Positions 40,819 through 49,701 of a DNA stretch of 64,000 bases are shown here, one piece after another (the first letter of the stretch is position 1; every line of letters starts with the position of its first letter). The notes beneath the pieces were generated by a model. It had not been told where the DNA came from. It worked only from the letters and a program-made list of their open reading frames with translations, and did not search any database. The stretch is from Pseudomonas sp. JM0905a (GTDB lineage Bacteria; Pseudomonadota; Gammaproteobacteria; Pseudomonadales; Pseudomonadaceae), in assembly GCF_014700075.1 (NCBI RefSeq), contig NZ_JACXBU010000003.1, forward strand, positions 248,001 to 312,000. The letters are read 5' to 3'. A program made the position numbers and the translations under genes.

Positions 40819-42492
40819 TTGTCCGCGCTCGTCGAGCCAATGCGCATGCTCCTGCTGGCGGAATCGCCGGCCTGGGCAGTATTGCTTCGCGACCTCCTGG
40901 CCGCGATGGGCAGCGCATCCCCCCTGATCACCGCCGGCTCCTGGGATGCCGCCAGCTGCCTGATGGACGACCTGGACTGTGCCCTGGTGCTCTGCACCCC
41001 TGGCCTGCTGCCATCCGCCGGGCGCTGCCCGCTGCCGATCATCCTGCTGCTGGAAGACGAGCCCGCTGAAGCCCCCCAGGGCGTCAGCGACTGGTTGGTG
41101 CGCGGGCATCTGGGCGTCGACACCCTGCGCCGTACCCTGCGCCACGTCCGCGAGCGACGGAACCTGCAAAGCGCCATGGAGCGCCTGGCCGAGCAGGACC
41201 CGCTTACCGGTATCGCCAACCGCCAGGGCTTTCAGACCCTGCTGGCTGCGCGCTTGGTGGAGTACGAAGGGCGCGGCCTGGCCCTCGGCCACCTGGACCT
41301 GGATAACTTCCGCCACGCCAACGACGCCCTCGGCTACCAGGCCGGCGACCGCCTGATCCTGCAGGTGGTAGCGCGGCTCAAGGCGCAATTGCGTGCCGGC
41401 GACCAGGTTGCACGCCTGGGCAGCGATGAGTTCGCCCTGCTGCTGGATACCCGTCGCGACCCGGCCCGCGCCGAGCGGGTGGCCGAGCGCATTGCCGAAG
41501 CCCTCGCCGAGCCCTATCAGGTGGATGGCGAAAGCCTGCTGCTCGGCTGCAGCCTTGGTATCGCCCATTCCCGTGTCAGTGAGGGGGCCGATCCGTTGAT
41601 GTGGCATGCCCACATCGCCATGCAGCAGGCCAAGGCCAGCCAGGGTTGCACCTTCCACATCTTCGATGAACGCATCAATCGCAGTGCGCGCAGCCGCGCC
41701 GACCTGGAAAGCGAGCTGCGTCGCGCCCTTCGCCGTGACGAGCTGGAGCTGCATTACCAGCCGCGGCTGTGCCTGAAGACCGGCAACATCCTCGGCCTCG
41801 AGGCCCTCGTGCGCTGGCGCCATGGCGAGCGAGGCCTGCTCACCCCCAACGAATTCGTGCCGCTGGCCGAGGAAAGCGGCCTGATCGTGCCCCTGGGCTA
41901 CTGGGTGATCTCCCGTGCCCTTCGCGATATGCAGTGGCTGCGCGGACGCGGCCTGCCGCCGTTGCACATGGCGGTGAACCTGTCGTTCCGCCAGTTCCAG
42001 GACAGCCAGCTGCTCTCCACCCTGAGCCGGCTGATCCACGAGCGCGGCGTCGACGCGCGCTGGCTGGAGTTCGAACTGACCGAAACCGCCGTGATGCGCC
42101 GCAGCGAGCAGGTGCGCCAGACCATGGACGCCCTGGGCCGGCTGGGTGTGCGCTTCTCCCTGGACGACTTCGGCACCGGCTTCTCCTCCTTCGTCCATCT
42201 CAACAGCCTGCCCATCGCCCTGCTGAAGATCGACAAGAGCTTTGTCGGCGGCATGCACGACCGTCCGGAGAATCGCCAATTGGTAAAGGCGATGATCAAC
42301 CTGGCGCAGAACCTCAATCTGGAAGTGGTGGCCGAAGGCGTGGAGAACGCCGAGCAGTTGTCGCTGCTGCGCCAGTTCGGCTGCGACCAGGCCCAGGGTT
42401 ACTGGATCAGCCGGCCGCTGCCCCTGGCCGAGCTGGCGCGCTTCCTGGTGTTCGGCACTCGCCAGGCGTTGTTCGCCAGCCAGGAGCTTTGA
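40819..42492 (+). CDS. GGDEF-EAL cyclic-di-GMP signalling protein with degenerate GGDEF (ProE-like)
   Basis: 557 residues from a TTG at 40819, whose site is GGGGGAGG; a GTG at 40801 would add six residues. A short N-terminal region without clear sensor motif is followed by a GGDEF domain (about 130-290) in which the active site reads LGSDEFALLL, so the first Gly pair is altered and cyclase activity is doubtful. The EAL domain (about 300-550) has the metal/catalytic elements LGLEALVRW, ELTETAVM, LDDFGTGFSS and VVAEGVE intact. The predicted activity is a phosphodiesterase, as found for the P. aeruginosa homologue ProE. Divergent from rep. Confidence 0.9.
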   Translation: MSALVEPMRMLLLAESPAWAVLLRDLLAAMGSASPLITAGSWDAASCLMDDLDCALVLCTPGLLPSAGRCPLPIILLLEDEPAEAPQGVSDWLVRGHLGVDTLRRTLRHVRERRNLQSAMERLAEQDPLTGIANRQGFQTLLAARLVEYEGRGLALGHLDLDNFRHANDALGYQAGDRLILQVVARLKAQLRAGDQVARLGSDEFALLLDTRRDPARAERVAERIAEALAEPYQVDGESLLLGCSLGIAHSRVSEGADPLMWHAHIAMQQAKASQGCTFHIFDERINRSARSRADLESELRRALRRDELELHYQPRLCLKTGNILGLEALVRWRHGERGLLTPNEFVPLAEESGLIVPLGYWVISRALRDMQWLRGRGLPPLHMAVNLSFRQFQDSQLLSTLSRLIHERGVDARWLEFELTETAVMRRSEQVRQTMDALGRLGVRFSLDDFGTGFSSFVHLNSLPIALLKIDKSFVGGMHDRPENRQLVKAMINLAQNLNLEVVAEGVENAEQLSLLRQFGCDQAQGYWISRPLPLAELARFLVFGTRQALFASQEL

Positions 42493-42519
42493 TTCGCCAG
42501 CTGTGTCTGGCGGATACCG

Positions 42520-42604
42520 GTAGGTTGGGCCAAGCGCAACGCGGCCCAACGTGGGAAGGTGGGGCGGGAATGTTGGGCTTCGCGTAGCTCAGCCACAACC
42601 TACA
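42520..42604. repeat. GTAGGTTGGG-type palindromic repeat, second copy
   Basis: GGTAGGTTGGGCCAAGC (42521-42537) pairs at a distance with GCTCAGCCACAACCTAC (about 42588-42604), around AATGTTGGGCTTCG. The same arms occur at 37821-37895. It lies between convergent ProE-like and MATE genes. Confidence 0.7.
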
Positions 42605-43977
42605 GTCCCCGCGCAGTTATCCACAGGCCGCAGCAGCCGTGCGGTCTTCCACTCGAAGCCCAGGGTCAGTCCCAACGCTGCACACGCCAGCCCAAGCGCC
42701 AGGCCCCACCAGACGCCGGTGGCGCCCCAGCCCAGGGGGAAGGCCAGCAGCCAAGCCGTCGGGGCGCCCACCAGCCAGTAGCAACCGAGGCCGACCAGGA
42801 AGGTGGTCTTGGCGTCCTTCAGGCCACGGATCGCGCCCATGGCGATGGTCTGGATGCCGTCGAACAGCTCGAACCAGGCTGCCACTGCCAGCAGGCTCAC
42901 GGCCAATTGCACGATGCCCTGGAACTCCGGGGCATGGTGGTCTAGGAACAGCCCCACCACCAGCTCCGGCGCCACCCAGAACAGAGCCGCGAAGGCGAGC
43001 ATGCAGCCGGCGCCGAAGCCGATGCCCAGTCGTCCGGCGCGGCGCGCTTCCTCCAGCCGGCCGGCGCCGTAGTGCTGGCCGATGCGGAAGGTCACCGCGT
43101 AGGAGATCCCCACTGGCACCATGAAGGCCACGTACACCGACTGGATGGCGATCTGGTGCGCCGCCAGCTGGGTATTGCCGAGGGCGCCCATGCACAGGGC
43201 AGCGAAGGCGAACAGGCCGGACTCCACTGCGTAGGTGCCGCCAATTGGCAGGCCCAGCCGCACCAGTTCAGCCAGCGCCTCGCGGGACGGCTGCAGCAGC
43301 CCCTTGAGCAGCGGGTAGGGCGCGTAGGCCGGATTGCGCACGATGTGCCATGCCAGCAGCAGCGCCATGCCGTTCATCACCACGGCGGTGACCAGGCCGA
43401 TACCCGCGAGGCCCATTTTCGGCAGGCCGAACATGCCGTGGATCAGCGCGTAATTCAGCAGGAAGTTCGCCAGGGCTCCGCTGATGCTGATGGCCATCAC
43501 CGGGCCGGGGCGGCCGATGGCGCTGGTGAAGCCGCGCAGGGCCATGAAGCCGAGATAGCCGGGCAGGGCGAAGATCAGGGTGGAGAGGAACTGCATGGCG
43601 CCTTCCACACTCTCCGGTGCCTGGCCGAAGGCGAGCAGGGCGGGTTTCAGGTTCCACAGCAGCAGGCCCGCGCCAAGCGCCATGCCGAGGGCCAGCCAGA
43701 GTCCGCTCTGGGTCAGGCGGGTGGCGCCAGCCTTGTCGTCGGCGCCATGGCGGATGGCGACCAGGTTACCCACGGCGGCGATCACGCCGACGCAGAAGAT
43801 CGACACGAAGGAATAGCTGGCCGCGCCGAGGCCGCCACCGGCCAGGGCTTCGGGACCGATCAGGCCCATCATCACGGTGTCGGTGAAGACCATCACCACG
43901 TGGGCCAGTTGGGCCGCGATCAGCGGTCCGGCCAGGCGCAGGATGGCCACCAGTTCATTGCGTATGCTCTGCGGCAT
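42589..43977 (-). CDS. MATE-family multidrug efflux transporter
   Basis: 462 residues with twelve hydrophobic helices and the MATE/NorM signature stretches: IRNELVAILRLAGPLIAAQL (about 5-24), ALAGGGLGAASYSFVSIFCV (about 43) and DTVMMGLIGPEAL, plus the second-half repeat GLPIGGTYAVESGLFAF. It exports cationic drugs using Na+ or H+. The last residues overlap the palindromic repeat. Divergent from the LysR gene at 44116, a possible regulator. Confidence 0.92.
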   Translation of the reverse strand: MPQSIRNELVAILRLAGPLIAAQLAHVVMVFTDTVMMGLIGPEALAGGGLGAASYSFVSIFCVGVIAAVGNLVAIRHGADDKAGATRLTQSGLWLALGMALGAGLLLWNLKPALLAFGQAPESVEGAMQFLSTLIFALPGYLGFMALRGFTSAIGRPGPVMAISISGALANFLLNYALIHGMFGLPKMGLAGIGLVTAVVMNGMALLLAWHIVRNPAYAPYPLLKGLLQPSREALAELVRLGLPIGGTYAVESGLFAFAALCMGALGNTQLAAHQIAIQSVYVAFMVPVGISYAVTFRIGQHYGAGRLEEARRAGRLGIGFGAGCMLAFAALFWVAPELVVGLFLDHHAPEFQGIVQLAVSLLAVAAWFELFDGIQTIAMGAIRGLKDAKTTFLVGLGCYWLVGAPTAWLLAFPLGWGATGVWWGLALGLACAALGLTLGFEWKTARLLRPVDNCAGTVGCG

Positions 43978-44115
43978 GAGTAAGGCTCACTGTTTCGAAA
44001 GGCCGGCCAATCCCCTTGTCCGGCTTTGGATTCAGCAATTCTCCGAGCCTTGCTGGATTGGCACAAAAGGAAAAAAATGATGCCATCCATGACTATTACT
44101 CATAGGTCGAGGCAT

Positions 44116-45033
44116 ATGTCGCGCCGTCTGCCCCCGCTCTACGCCCTGCGTGCCTTTGAGGCCGCCGCCCGCCATGCGTCCTTCACCCGTGCCGCTGAGG
44201 AGCTGGCGATCACCCAGAGCGCAGTGAGCCGGCACATCCGCACCCTGGAGGAGCATTTCTCCTGCCGCCTGTTCGAGCGCCAGGGGCGCAACCTGCAGCT
44301 CACGGAGCCGGCGCGCATGTTGCTTCCCGGTCTGCGCGATGGTTTCGACGCCCTGGAGCGCGCCTGCACCACGCTGCGGGTCGACGACGCCACGGTGCGC
44401 CTGAAGGCACCCTCCACCCTGACCATGCGCTGGCTGCTGTCGCGCCTCAGCCGTTTCCGTCATCTCAACGCCGACATCGAGGTGCAGCTGACCAGCGCCT
44501 GGATGGATGTGGACAAGGTGGACTTCCAGCACGAGCCTTTCGACTGCGCGGTACTGCTCAGTGACGGCCATTTCAGCCAGGACTGGGAGGTGACCCTGCT
44601 GTTCAGCGAATGGCTGATTCCGGTCTGCGAGCCTTCTCAGGCCGGGGAGCCCTGGGGCCTTTCGCGACTGCGGGCCACTGAGCTGTTGCACCCGACGCCG
44701 GACCGCCGCGATTGGCGCCGCTGGCTGCAGCGCATGGATCTCAGCGAGGAAGTTTCACTCAAGGGCGGCCAGGTGTTCGACACCCTGGAACTGGGCATAG
44801 TCGCTGCGGCGCGGGGCTATGGCGTGTCCATCGGCGATCTGGTGATGGTGACCGAGGACGTCACCCAGGGGCGCATCGGCCTGCCCTGGCCGACAGCGGT
44901 GGCCAGTGGCGACAGCTACTACCTGGTCTGGCCCCGCGCCCGCAGCGGCCAGGACCGCCTGCGCCGGTTGCGTGACTTTCTCCAGGCAGAAGTAGCTGCC
45001 ATGCAACTACCAAAGGTGGAGCTACTGGGTTAG
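44116..45033 (+). CDS. LysR-family transcriptional regulator (GcvA-like)
   Basis: 305 residues from the ATG at 44116 behind GAGG; the frame is open to 44026. N-terminal winged HTH PPLYALRAFEAAARHASFTR (about 6-25) and ITQSAVSRHIRTLEEHF (about 34-50) are typical of the GcvA subgroup. LysR substrate domain follows to the C-terminus. The stop overlaps the convergent TlpA-type gene by 4 bp. Its target may be the divergent MATE gene; the effector is unknown. Confidence 0.9.
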   Translation: MSRRLPPLYALRAFEAAARHASFTRAAEELAITQSAVSRHIRTLEEHFSCRLFERQGRNLQLTEPARMLLPGLRDGFDALERACTTLRVDDATVRLKAPSTLTMRWLLSRLSRFRHLNADIEVQLTSAWMDVDKVDFQHEPFDCAVLLSDGHFSQDWEVTLLFSEWLIPVCEPSQAGEPWGLSRLRATELLHPTPDRRDWRRWLQRMDLSEEVSLKGGQVFDTLELGIVAAARGYGVSIGDLVMVTEDVTQGRIGLPWPTAVASGDSYYLVWPRARSGQDRLRRLRDFLQAEVAAMQLPKVELLG

Positions 45034-45830
45034 GGCAACTGGCGCAGCCCATGTTCGAGGCTGGCGCTGGAAAGCTCGCCCATGTGGCTGTGGTTAAGCC
45101 TGCCGTTGGCGTCGTAGAAGAGGGTGGTGGGCAGGCCGAACGATCCGGTGGCCTGGCCGAGGCGATTGCCGCTGTCGAGCACTACATCCCGGGGAGCCAG
45201 GCCTTGCTCGGCGAGATAGCGGGTCACCGCTTCGGCGTGCTCGCCCTGGTTCACCAGCAGGAAGCGCACGTCGGGATGGGTCTTCTGCGCCGCTTCCAGC
45301 ACCGGCATTTCGCGACGGCATGGTGGGCACCAGGTGGCCCAGAGATTGACCACCAGCGGGCGGCCGTCCAGCGCGCGCAGGTCCACCGGATTGCCCTGCA
45401 AGTCCATCAGGCTCAACTCCGGCAGTTGGCGGCTGCGCTCCAGGGCCGAGACCAGTGCCAGGCCGCTTCCCCAGAGGCTACCGCCGACCAGCACAGCGAT
45501 CGCCAGTGACCGGCGCAGGGCCGGCTTGCGCCAGGCGAGCCCTGCACCGATCAGGGCGCCGCTGACCAGACCTGGCCAGAACAGGAAACCGCCGTCGCGG
45601 ATATCCACAAGGCTCAGGGGCCTTGCCGCGTACTGTTCGAAGTACTGGCCGACGAACGCCAGCCGCGCCACCAGCAATCCGCCGATCAGCATGGCGAACA
45701 GCGTTCCCTCGGGGTTTACCCTGCGTCCGCGCCCGGCCAACCAGCCGGCGAACAGCGCCGCGAAGAAGCCGAGGTAGAGCAGCCCGTGCTGCATGGGAAT
45801 GGCGAGGGGGCCGAGGTTGAAGCTGGTCAT
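45030..45830 (-). CDS. Lgt-like membrane domain fused to TlpA/ResA-type thioredoxin domain
   Basis: 266 residues. The N-terminal half (about 1-130) has four hydrophobic helices resembling prolipoprotein diacylglyceryl transferase: HGLLYLGFFAALFAGWLAGR and GGFLFWPGLVSGALIGAGLAW in part. The C-terminal half (about 135-266) is a thioredoxin fold of TlpA type with the CxxC site WATWCPPCRREMPVLE near residue 171, plus LPTTLFYDANGRL. Such fusions would place a reducing disulfide exchanger on the periplasmic face. The Lgt active-site Arg and His set is not visible, so the transferase half is probably structural. Convergent with the LysR gene. Confidence 0.8.
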   Translation of the reverse strand: MTSFNLGPLAIPMQHGLLYLGFFAALFAGWLAGRGRRVNPEGTLFAMLIGGLLVARLAFVGQYFEQYAARPLSLVDIRDGGFLFWPGLVSGALIGAGLAWRKPALRRSLAIAVLVGGSLWGSGLALVSALERSRQLPELSLMDLQGNPVDLRALDGRPLVVNLWATWCPPCRREMPVLEAAQKTHPDVRFLLVNQGEHAEAVTRYLAEQGLAPRDVVLDSGNRLGQATGSFGLPTTLFYDANGRLNHSHMGELSSASLEHGLRQLP

Positions 45831-45924
45831 GCCGGACTCCGTGGGACGAGGCGGCGAGTATCGCAGCCCGGCGCTGATGGGGCAGCGCCAGGCTGTGGAT
45901 AAATGTTTCTGGGGAGGAACTGCC

Positions 45925-47898
45925 TCAGCGCACGACGTGGAGGAAGTGCAGGTGCTTCTCGTACTGGTCGAGCAGGTCGCCGATCACCTCGTCGCGGCTC
46001 CAGCCCATCACGTCGTAGTCCTGCCCCCCTTCGCGCAGGTAGACCTCGGCGCGGAAGTACTTGCGCGAGTCCTGGCTCTCCTCGCCATCACGGCTGACGA
46101 AGGCCGGTAGCGGCAAGGCCCGCGGTCGCACCTCGTAGCTGAAGTCCACTTCGGCGCCGTGGCCGACGTTCAGTTTGCAACGGCCATCCTCGCCGTTCTG
46201 CACGTCGACCGTGTAGCCCTGCTTGCGCAGTTCCTCGGAGATTTCCTGGCAGGCCGGGCGCACCACTTCATCGATGAAGCGGGTGACATGGCTGCGGCGC
46301 GGGAACATCAGGATGTTGCGCAGGCGCCGCTGCCAACCGCCGTGCTGGCGCTGGGCCGGCCGCGAGAGGTTGAGCGCCTGGTAGCGGATGCCGCGCTTGG
46401 TGGCGTCCAGGCGCAGGGCCTTGAGCAGGCCCCAGGTAGCCGCCAGCAGGACGATGGCGAAGGGCAGGGCGCTGGCGATGGTCGCGGTCTGCAGCGCCTT
46501 GAGGCCGTCGGCCAGCAGCAGCGCCATGGCCACCACACCCATCAGGATCGACCAGAACAGGCGCTGCCAGAGCGGCGTCACCTCACGGCCACCGGAGGCC
46601 AGCATGTCCACCACCAGGGCGCCGGAGTCGGCGGAGGTGACGAAGAACACCACCACCATCAGCACCGCCACCAGCGACAGCAGGGAGGAGAAGGGGAACT
46701 GTTCGAGGAAGGCGAAGAGCGCCAGCGCGCTGTCCTGGGCCACGGTGTCCGCCAGGCTGTGGACACCTTCGTGCAGGACCATGTGAATCGCGGTGTCGCC
46801 GAATACGGTCATCCACAGCAGGGTGAAACCGGCGGGGACGAACAGGACGCCGCAGACGAACTGGCGGATGGTGCGGCCCCGGGAAATACGCGCGATGAAC
46901 AGGCCGACGAAGGGCGACCAGGACAACCACCAGCCCCAGTACAGCAGGGTCCAGCCGCCGATCCAGTCGCTGGACTCGTAGGCGTAGAGGTTGAAGGTCT
47001 TGCTGACGATTTCCGAGAGGTAGCCGCCGGTGTTCTGGATGAAGGTCTTGAGCAGGAACACGGTGGGCCCCAGGACCAGCACCACGGCAAGCAGGATCAC
47101 TGCCAGCAGCAGGTTGAACTCGGAGAGGATGCGGATCCCCCGGTCCAGCCCGCTGGCCACCGACAGGGTCGCCAGGGCGCAGGTGCCGGCGATCAGCGCC
47201 AGTTGTACGGGCACGCTCACCGGCAGGCCGAACAGGTGGTTGAGGCCGCTGTTGATCTGCAGCACGCCGTAACCGAGGGAGGTGGCCACGCCGAACACCG
47301 TGCCGAGGATGGCGAAGATATCCACAGCGTGGCCAATAGGGCCATGAATGCGTTCGCCGATCAGCGGGTAGAGCGCCGAACGCAGGGTCAGGGGCAGGTC
47401 GTGGCGGAAGCAGAAGAACGCCAGGATCAGCGCGACGATGGCGTAGATCGCCCAGGCATGCAGGCCCCAGTGGAAGAAGGTCAGCTTCATGGCCTCCTTG
47501 GCCGCCGCCACCGTGTTGGCATCGCCCACCGGCGGGTTGGCGTAGTGCATCAGGGGCTCGGCAACGCCGAAGAACATCAGGCCGATGCCCATGCCGGCGG
47601 AAAAGAGCATGGCGAACCAGGTGCCGTTGCGGTAGTCGGGCTGACTGTGGTCGGGGCCGAGCTTGATGTCGCCGAAGCGGCTGATTGCGAGGAAGACCAC
47701 GGTGATGAGGATCAGCGCCACCGTGAGGACGTAGAACCAGCTGGCGTTGACGATGATCCAGCCCTGGATGTGGCCGAACAGTGTTTGCGCCTGGTCACGG
47801 GCGAGGGTGCTGTAGAGCACCAGGGCGATGATGAGGATTGCGGAGCCGAAAAAGACCGGCGGATTGAGGGTGGATTGCGAAGACGAACGTGCCTCCAT
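45925..47898 (-). CDS. betT: BCCT-family choline transporter BetT
   Basis: 657 residues. Twelve membrane helices with the BCCT signature GWTLLYWGWWLSWSPFVG near residue 320, followed by a long hydrophilic C-terminal tail (about 510-657) that in BetT senses osmotic conditions. High-affinity proton-coupled choline uptake for glycine-betaine synthesis. The P. aeruginosa homologue lies in the same place, before the comM gene. Confidence 0.95.
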   Translation of the reverse strand: MEARSSSQSTLNPPVFFGSAILIIALVLYSTLARDQAQTLFGHIQGWIIVNASWFYVLTVALILITVVFLAISRFGDIKLGPDHSQPDYRNGTWFAMLFSAGMGIGLMFFGVAEPLMHYANPPVGDANTVAAAKEAMKLTFFHWGLHAWAIYAIVALILAFFCFRHDLPLTLRSALYPLIGERIHGPIGHAVDIFAILGTVFGVATSLGYGVLQINSGLNHLFGLPVSVPVQLALIAGTCALATLSVASGLDRGIRILSEFNLLLAVILLAVVLVLGPTVFLLKTFIQNTGGYLSEIVSKTFNLYAYESSDWIGGWTLLYWGWWLSWSPFVGLFIARISRGRTIRQFVCGVLFVPAGFTLLWMTVFGDTAIHMVLHEGVHSLADTVAQDSALALFAFLEQFPFSSLLSLVAVLMVVVFFVTSADSGALVVDMLASGGREVTPLWQRLFWSILMGVVAMALLLADGLKALQTATIASALPFAIVLLAATWGLLKALRLDATKRGIRYQALNLSRPAQRQHGGWQRRLRNILMFPRRSHVTRFIDEVVRPACQEISEELRKQGYTVDVQNGEDGRCKLNVGHGAEVDFSYEVRPRALPLPAFVSRDGEESQDSRKYFRAEVYLREGGQDYDVMGWSRDEVIGDLLDQYEKHLHFLHVVR

Positions 47899-48010
47899 TG
47901 AGCTAGCTCTCCTTGTAATCGGATGGCCGCCAAGGGCGGAAGGCGCGGCATTCTAACAGGATGAATAGAAAAAGTCTTTTAGGTTGCTTTTGTTGATAGT
48001 TTTCAATGGC

Positions 48011-48666
48011 TCACGACAAGGGCTCCGGTCGGTACTGGAGCGCCTCTCCCAGGTGATGGCGGGCGATGCTTTCAACCTGCTCCAGATCGGCCAGGGTTCG
48101 TGCCACCTTGAGGATGCGGTGGGCGGCGCGCAGCGACAGGTTCAGGCGCTCGCAGGCGTCTTCCAGCCAGGCGCGGTCGTCGTCGGTGAGGAGGCAGTGC
48201 TGGCGCAGCCCCTTCAGGTCGAGGAAGGCGTTGGCGCAGCCCTGGCGCCGGAGCTGCAGGCGCCGCGCACGGCTGACGTCGGCGGCGGCCTCCGTGCTGC
48301 CGGGACCGACACTGGTGGGCGGTTGCAGTGCGGTGGCTTCTCGCGCCACGGTCAGGTGCAGGTCGATGCGGTCGAGCAAGGGGCCGGAAAGCTTGCTGCG
48401 ATAGCGCTGGATCTGCTCCGGGGTACAGCGGCAGCGGCCACCGGGATCACCCAGATATCCACAGGGGCAGGGGTTCATCGCCGCCACCAGCTGAAAGCGC
48501 GCGGGGAATCGCACCTTGTCATGGGCGCGGGCGATGACGATCTCACCGCTCTCCAGCGGCTCGCGTAGGACCTCCAGGACCTTACGGTCGAATTCGGGGA
48601 GCTCGTCGAGGAACAACACGCCTTGATGCGCCAGTGTGATCTCGCCGGGTTTGGGGCGGCTGCCAC
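48011..48666 (-). pseudogene. comM: comM/yifB, C-terminal fragment cut by the Tn7-like element
   Basis: The minus strand from 48666 encodes SGSRPKPGEITLAHQGVLFL then DELPEF..., LVAAMNPCPCGYLGDPGGRC and RYRSKLSGPLLDRIDLHL, the C-terminal part of the Mg-chelatase/ComM AAA+ protein (about 218 of ~500 residues). Walker B (VLFLDE) is kept; Walker A and the first ~280 residues are absent. Reading upstream past about 48667 the frame enters foreign sequence with no ComM match. ComM is a hexameric helicase that speeds branch migration during natural transformation, so the strain should be impaired in it. The 5' part should lie beyond the right edge. Confidence 0.95.
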
Positions 48667-48905
48667 TGAGGCAAAACGCAATTAATGCGACGTTTCACCT
48701 CTGTAACCCGCATTCCTCTGTGAAAAAAAGAGGCAATAGCCGCGACAGAATCCAGCCAATAGCTGCGACCAAGTCGGGAAACTCGCGAAATAGCTGAGAG
48801 TAGGCCTTTTCGTGTCCTTGGCAGGCGACACCAACCGTCTACGCTCTACCCGGCCGACCTTTGCTGGAAGCAGCAATCGGACCCAGGTGGAAGCTGCGAC
48901 CAGCC
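48667..48905. repeat. Left transposon end with repeated transposase-binding-like motifs
   Basis: The 357 bp before tnsA hold no gene. Repeated near-identical blocks occur in one direction: CAATAGCCGCGAC (48734-48746), CAATAGCTGCGACC (48757-48770), GCGAAATAGCTGAG (48785-48798) and GGAAGCTGCGACC (48889-48901). Spacings of about 23, 28 and 104 bp are like the TnsB-binding sites at Tn7-family ends. 48902-49023 shows nothing further. Confidence 0.6.
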
Positions 48906-49023
48906 ATTTCGACTGAGAACTGATTGCTGGTCCGGAGTTCAGACCCTCCCAAGGGGTCGAATTGGAGCTTTTTGCCGCAGAGCACTGGGTAGCATCACTG
49001 GCAGATAAGCCGATGGGTGCCCT

Positions 49024-49701
49024 ATGTCCTCTACTACCTACAACGGCCGGGTGATCTCGCAAACCCGGAAAAGCAAATCTATGACCCGGAGCTTTTCCGG
49101 GGTTTTCCCTATCTGCGGGCAGGGCGTGACGTATGAGTCAGGCCTGGAGCGGGATTTCATCCGGAGCTGGCTGCTGGACCCGGACGTGGTTGCTGTAGTT
49201 GCACAGCCAGCACAGATCCCTTTCACCGCTCGCAACGGGCGCAATTACATCTATCCCCCCGACTTCTTTGTGCACTTCAACGAGCGATCTGGGCGCAAGC
49301 CGCTGCTCGTTGAGGTCAAGATGCGTGAGCAATGGGAGCTGAACTGGCGCGAGTGGTCCTACAAATGGAAGGCCGCTCGGAGATATGCCCGTGAGCAAGG
49401 GTGGGAGTTTCGGATTTACGACGAATCCAGGATTCGCGGCCCCCGCCTTCAGAACATTGATTTCCTTCAGCGCTACCGAAATCTCAGTTTCGACCCCGTC
49501 TTCACCGAGGCTGTGCGGAAAACGCTCTCGCTTATGAGGGCCGCCCCCTTCCATCACCTCTTGGCGCTGCATTTCACCGGGAATGAGGGCATCGGCCGGT
49601 CGCATCTCTGGCATCTGATTGCCGCCGGCCAAGTCACTGCTGATCTGGACCACGAGCTGGATGAACACACGATCTTGAGGGCGTGCGATGAAGGGCGTTG
49701 A
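49024..49701 (+). CDS. tnsA: TnsA-like transposon endonuclease (TniC)
   Basis: 225 residues with the PD-(D/E)xK layout of TnsA: ESGLERDF (Glu38 and Glu42), YPPDFFVHF (Asp80) and LLVEVK (Glu97, Lys99). The C-terminal part (about 110-225) is the helical TnsA_C region that contacts TnsC. In Tn7-type transposition TnsA cuts the 5' ends so that the element leaves by cut-and-paste. It overlaps tnsB by 14 bp. No clear Shine-Dalgarno lies before the ATG. Confidence 0.93.
   Translation: MSSTTYNGRVISQTRKSKSMTRSFSGVFPICGQGVTYESGLERDFIRSWLLDPDVVAVVAQPAQIPFTARNGRNYIYPPDFFVHFNERSGRKPLLVEVKMREQWELNWREWSYKWKAARRYAREQGWEFRIYDESRIRGPRLQNIDFLQRYRNLSFDPVFTEAVRKTLSLMRAAPFHHLLALHFTGNEGIGRSHLWHLIAAGQVTADLDHELDEHTILRACDEGR

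Noticed and set aside
48661..48672. Exact 5-bp target duplication at the comM junction
   Set aside because: Only one end is in the window and the flanking bases allow several choices, so no duplication can be claimed.
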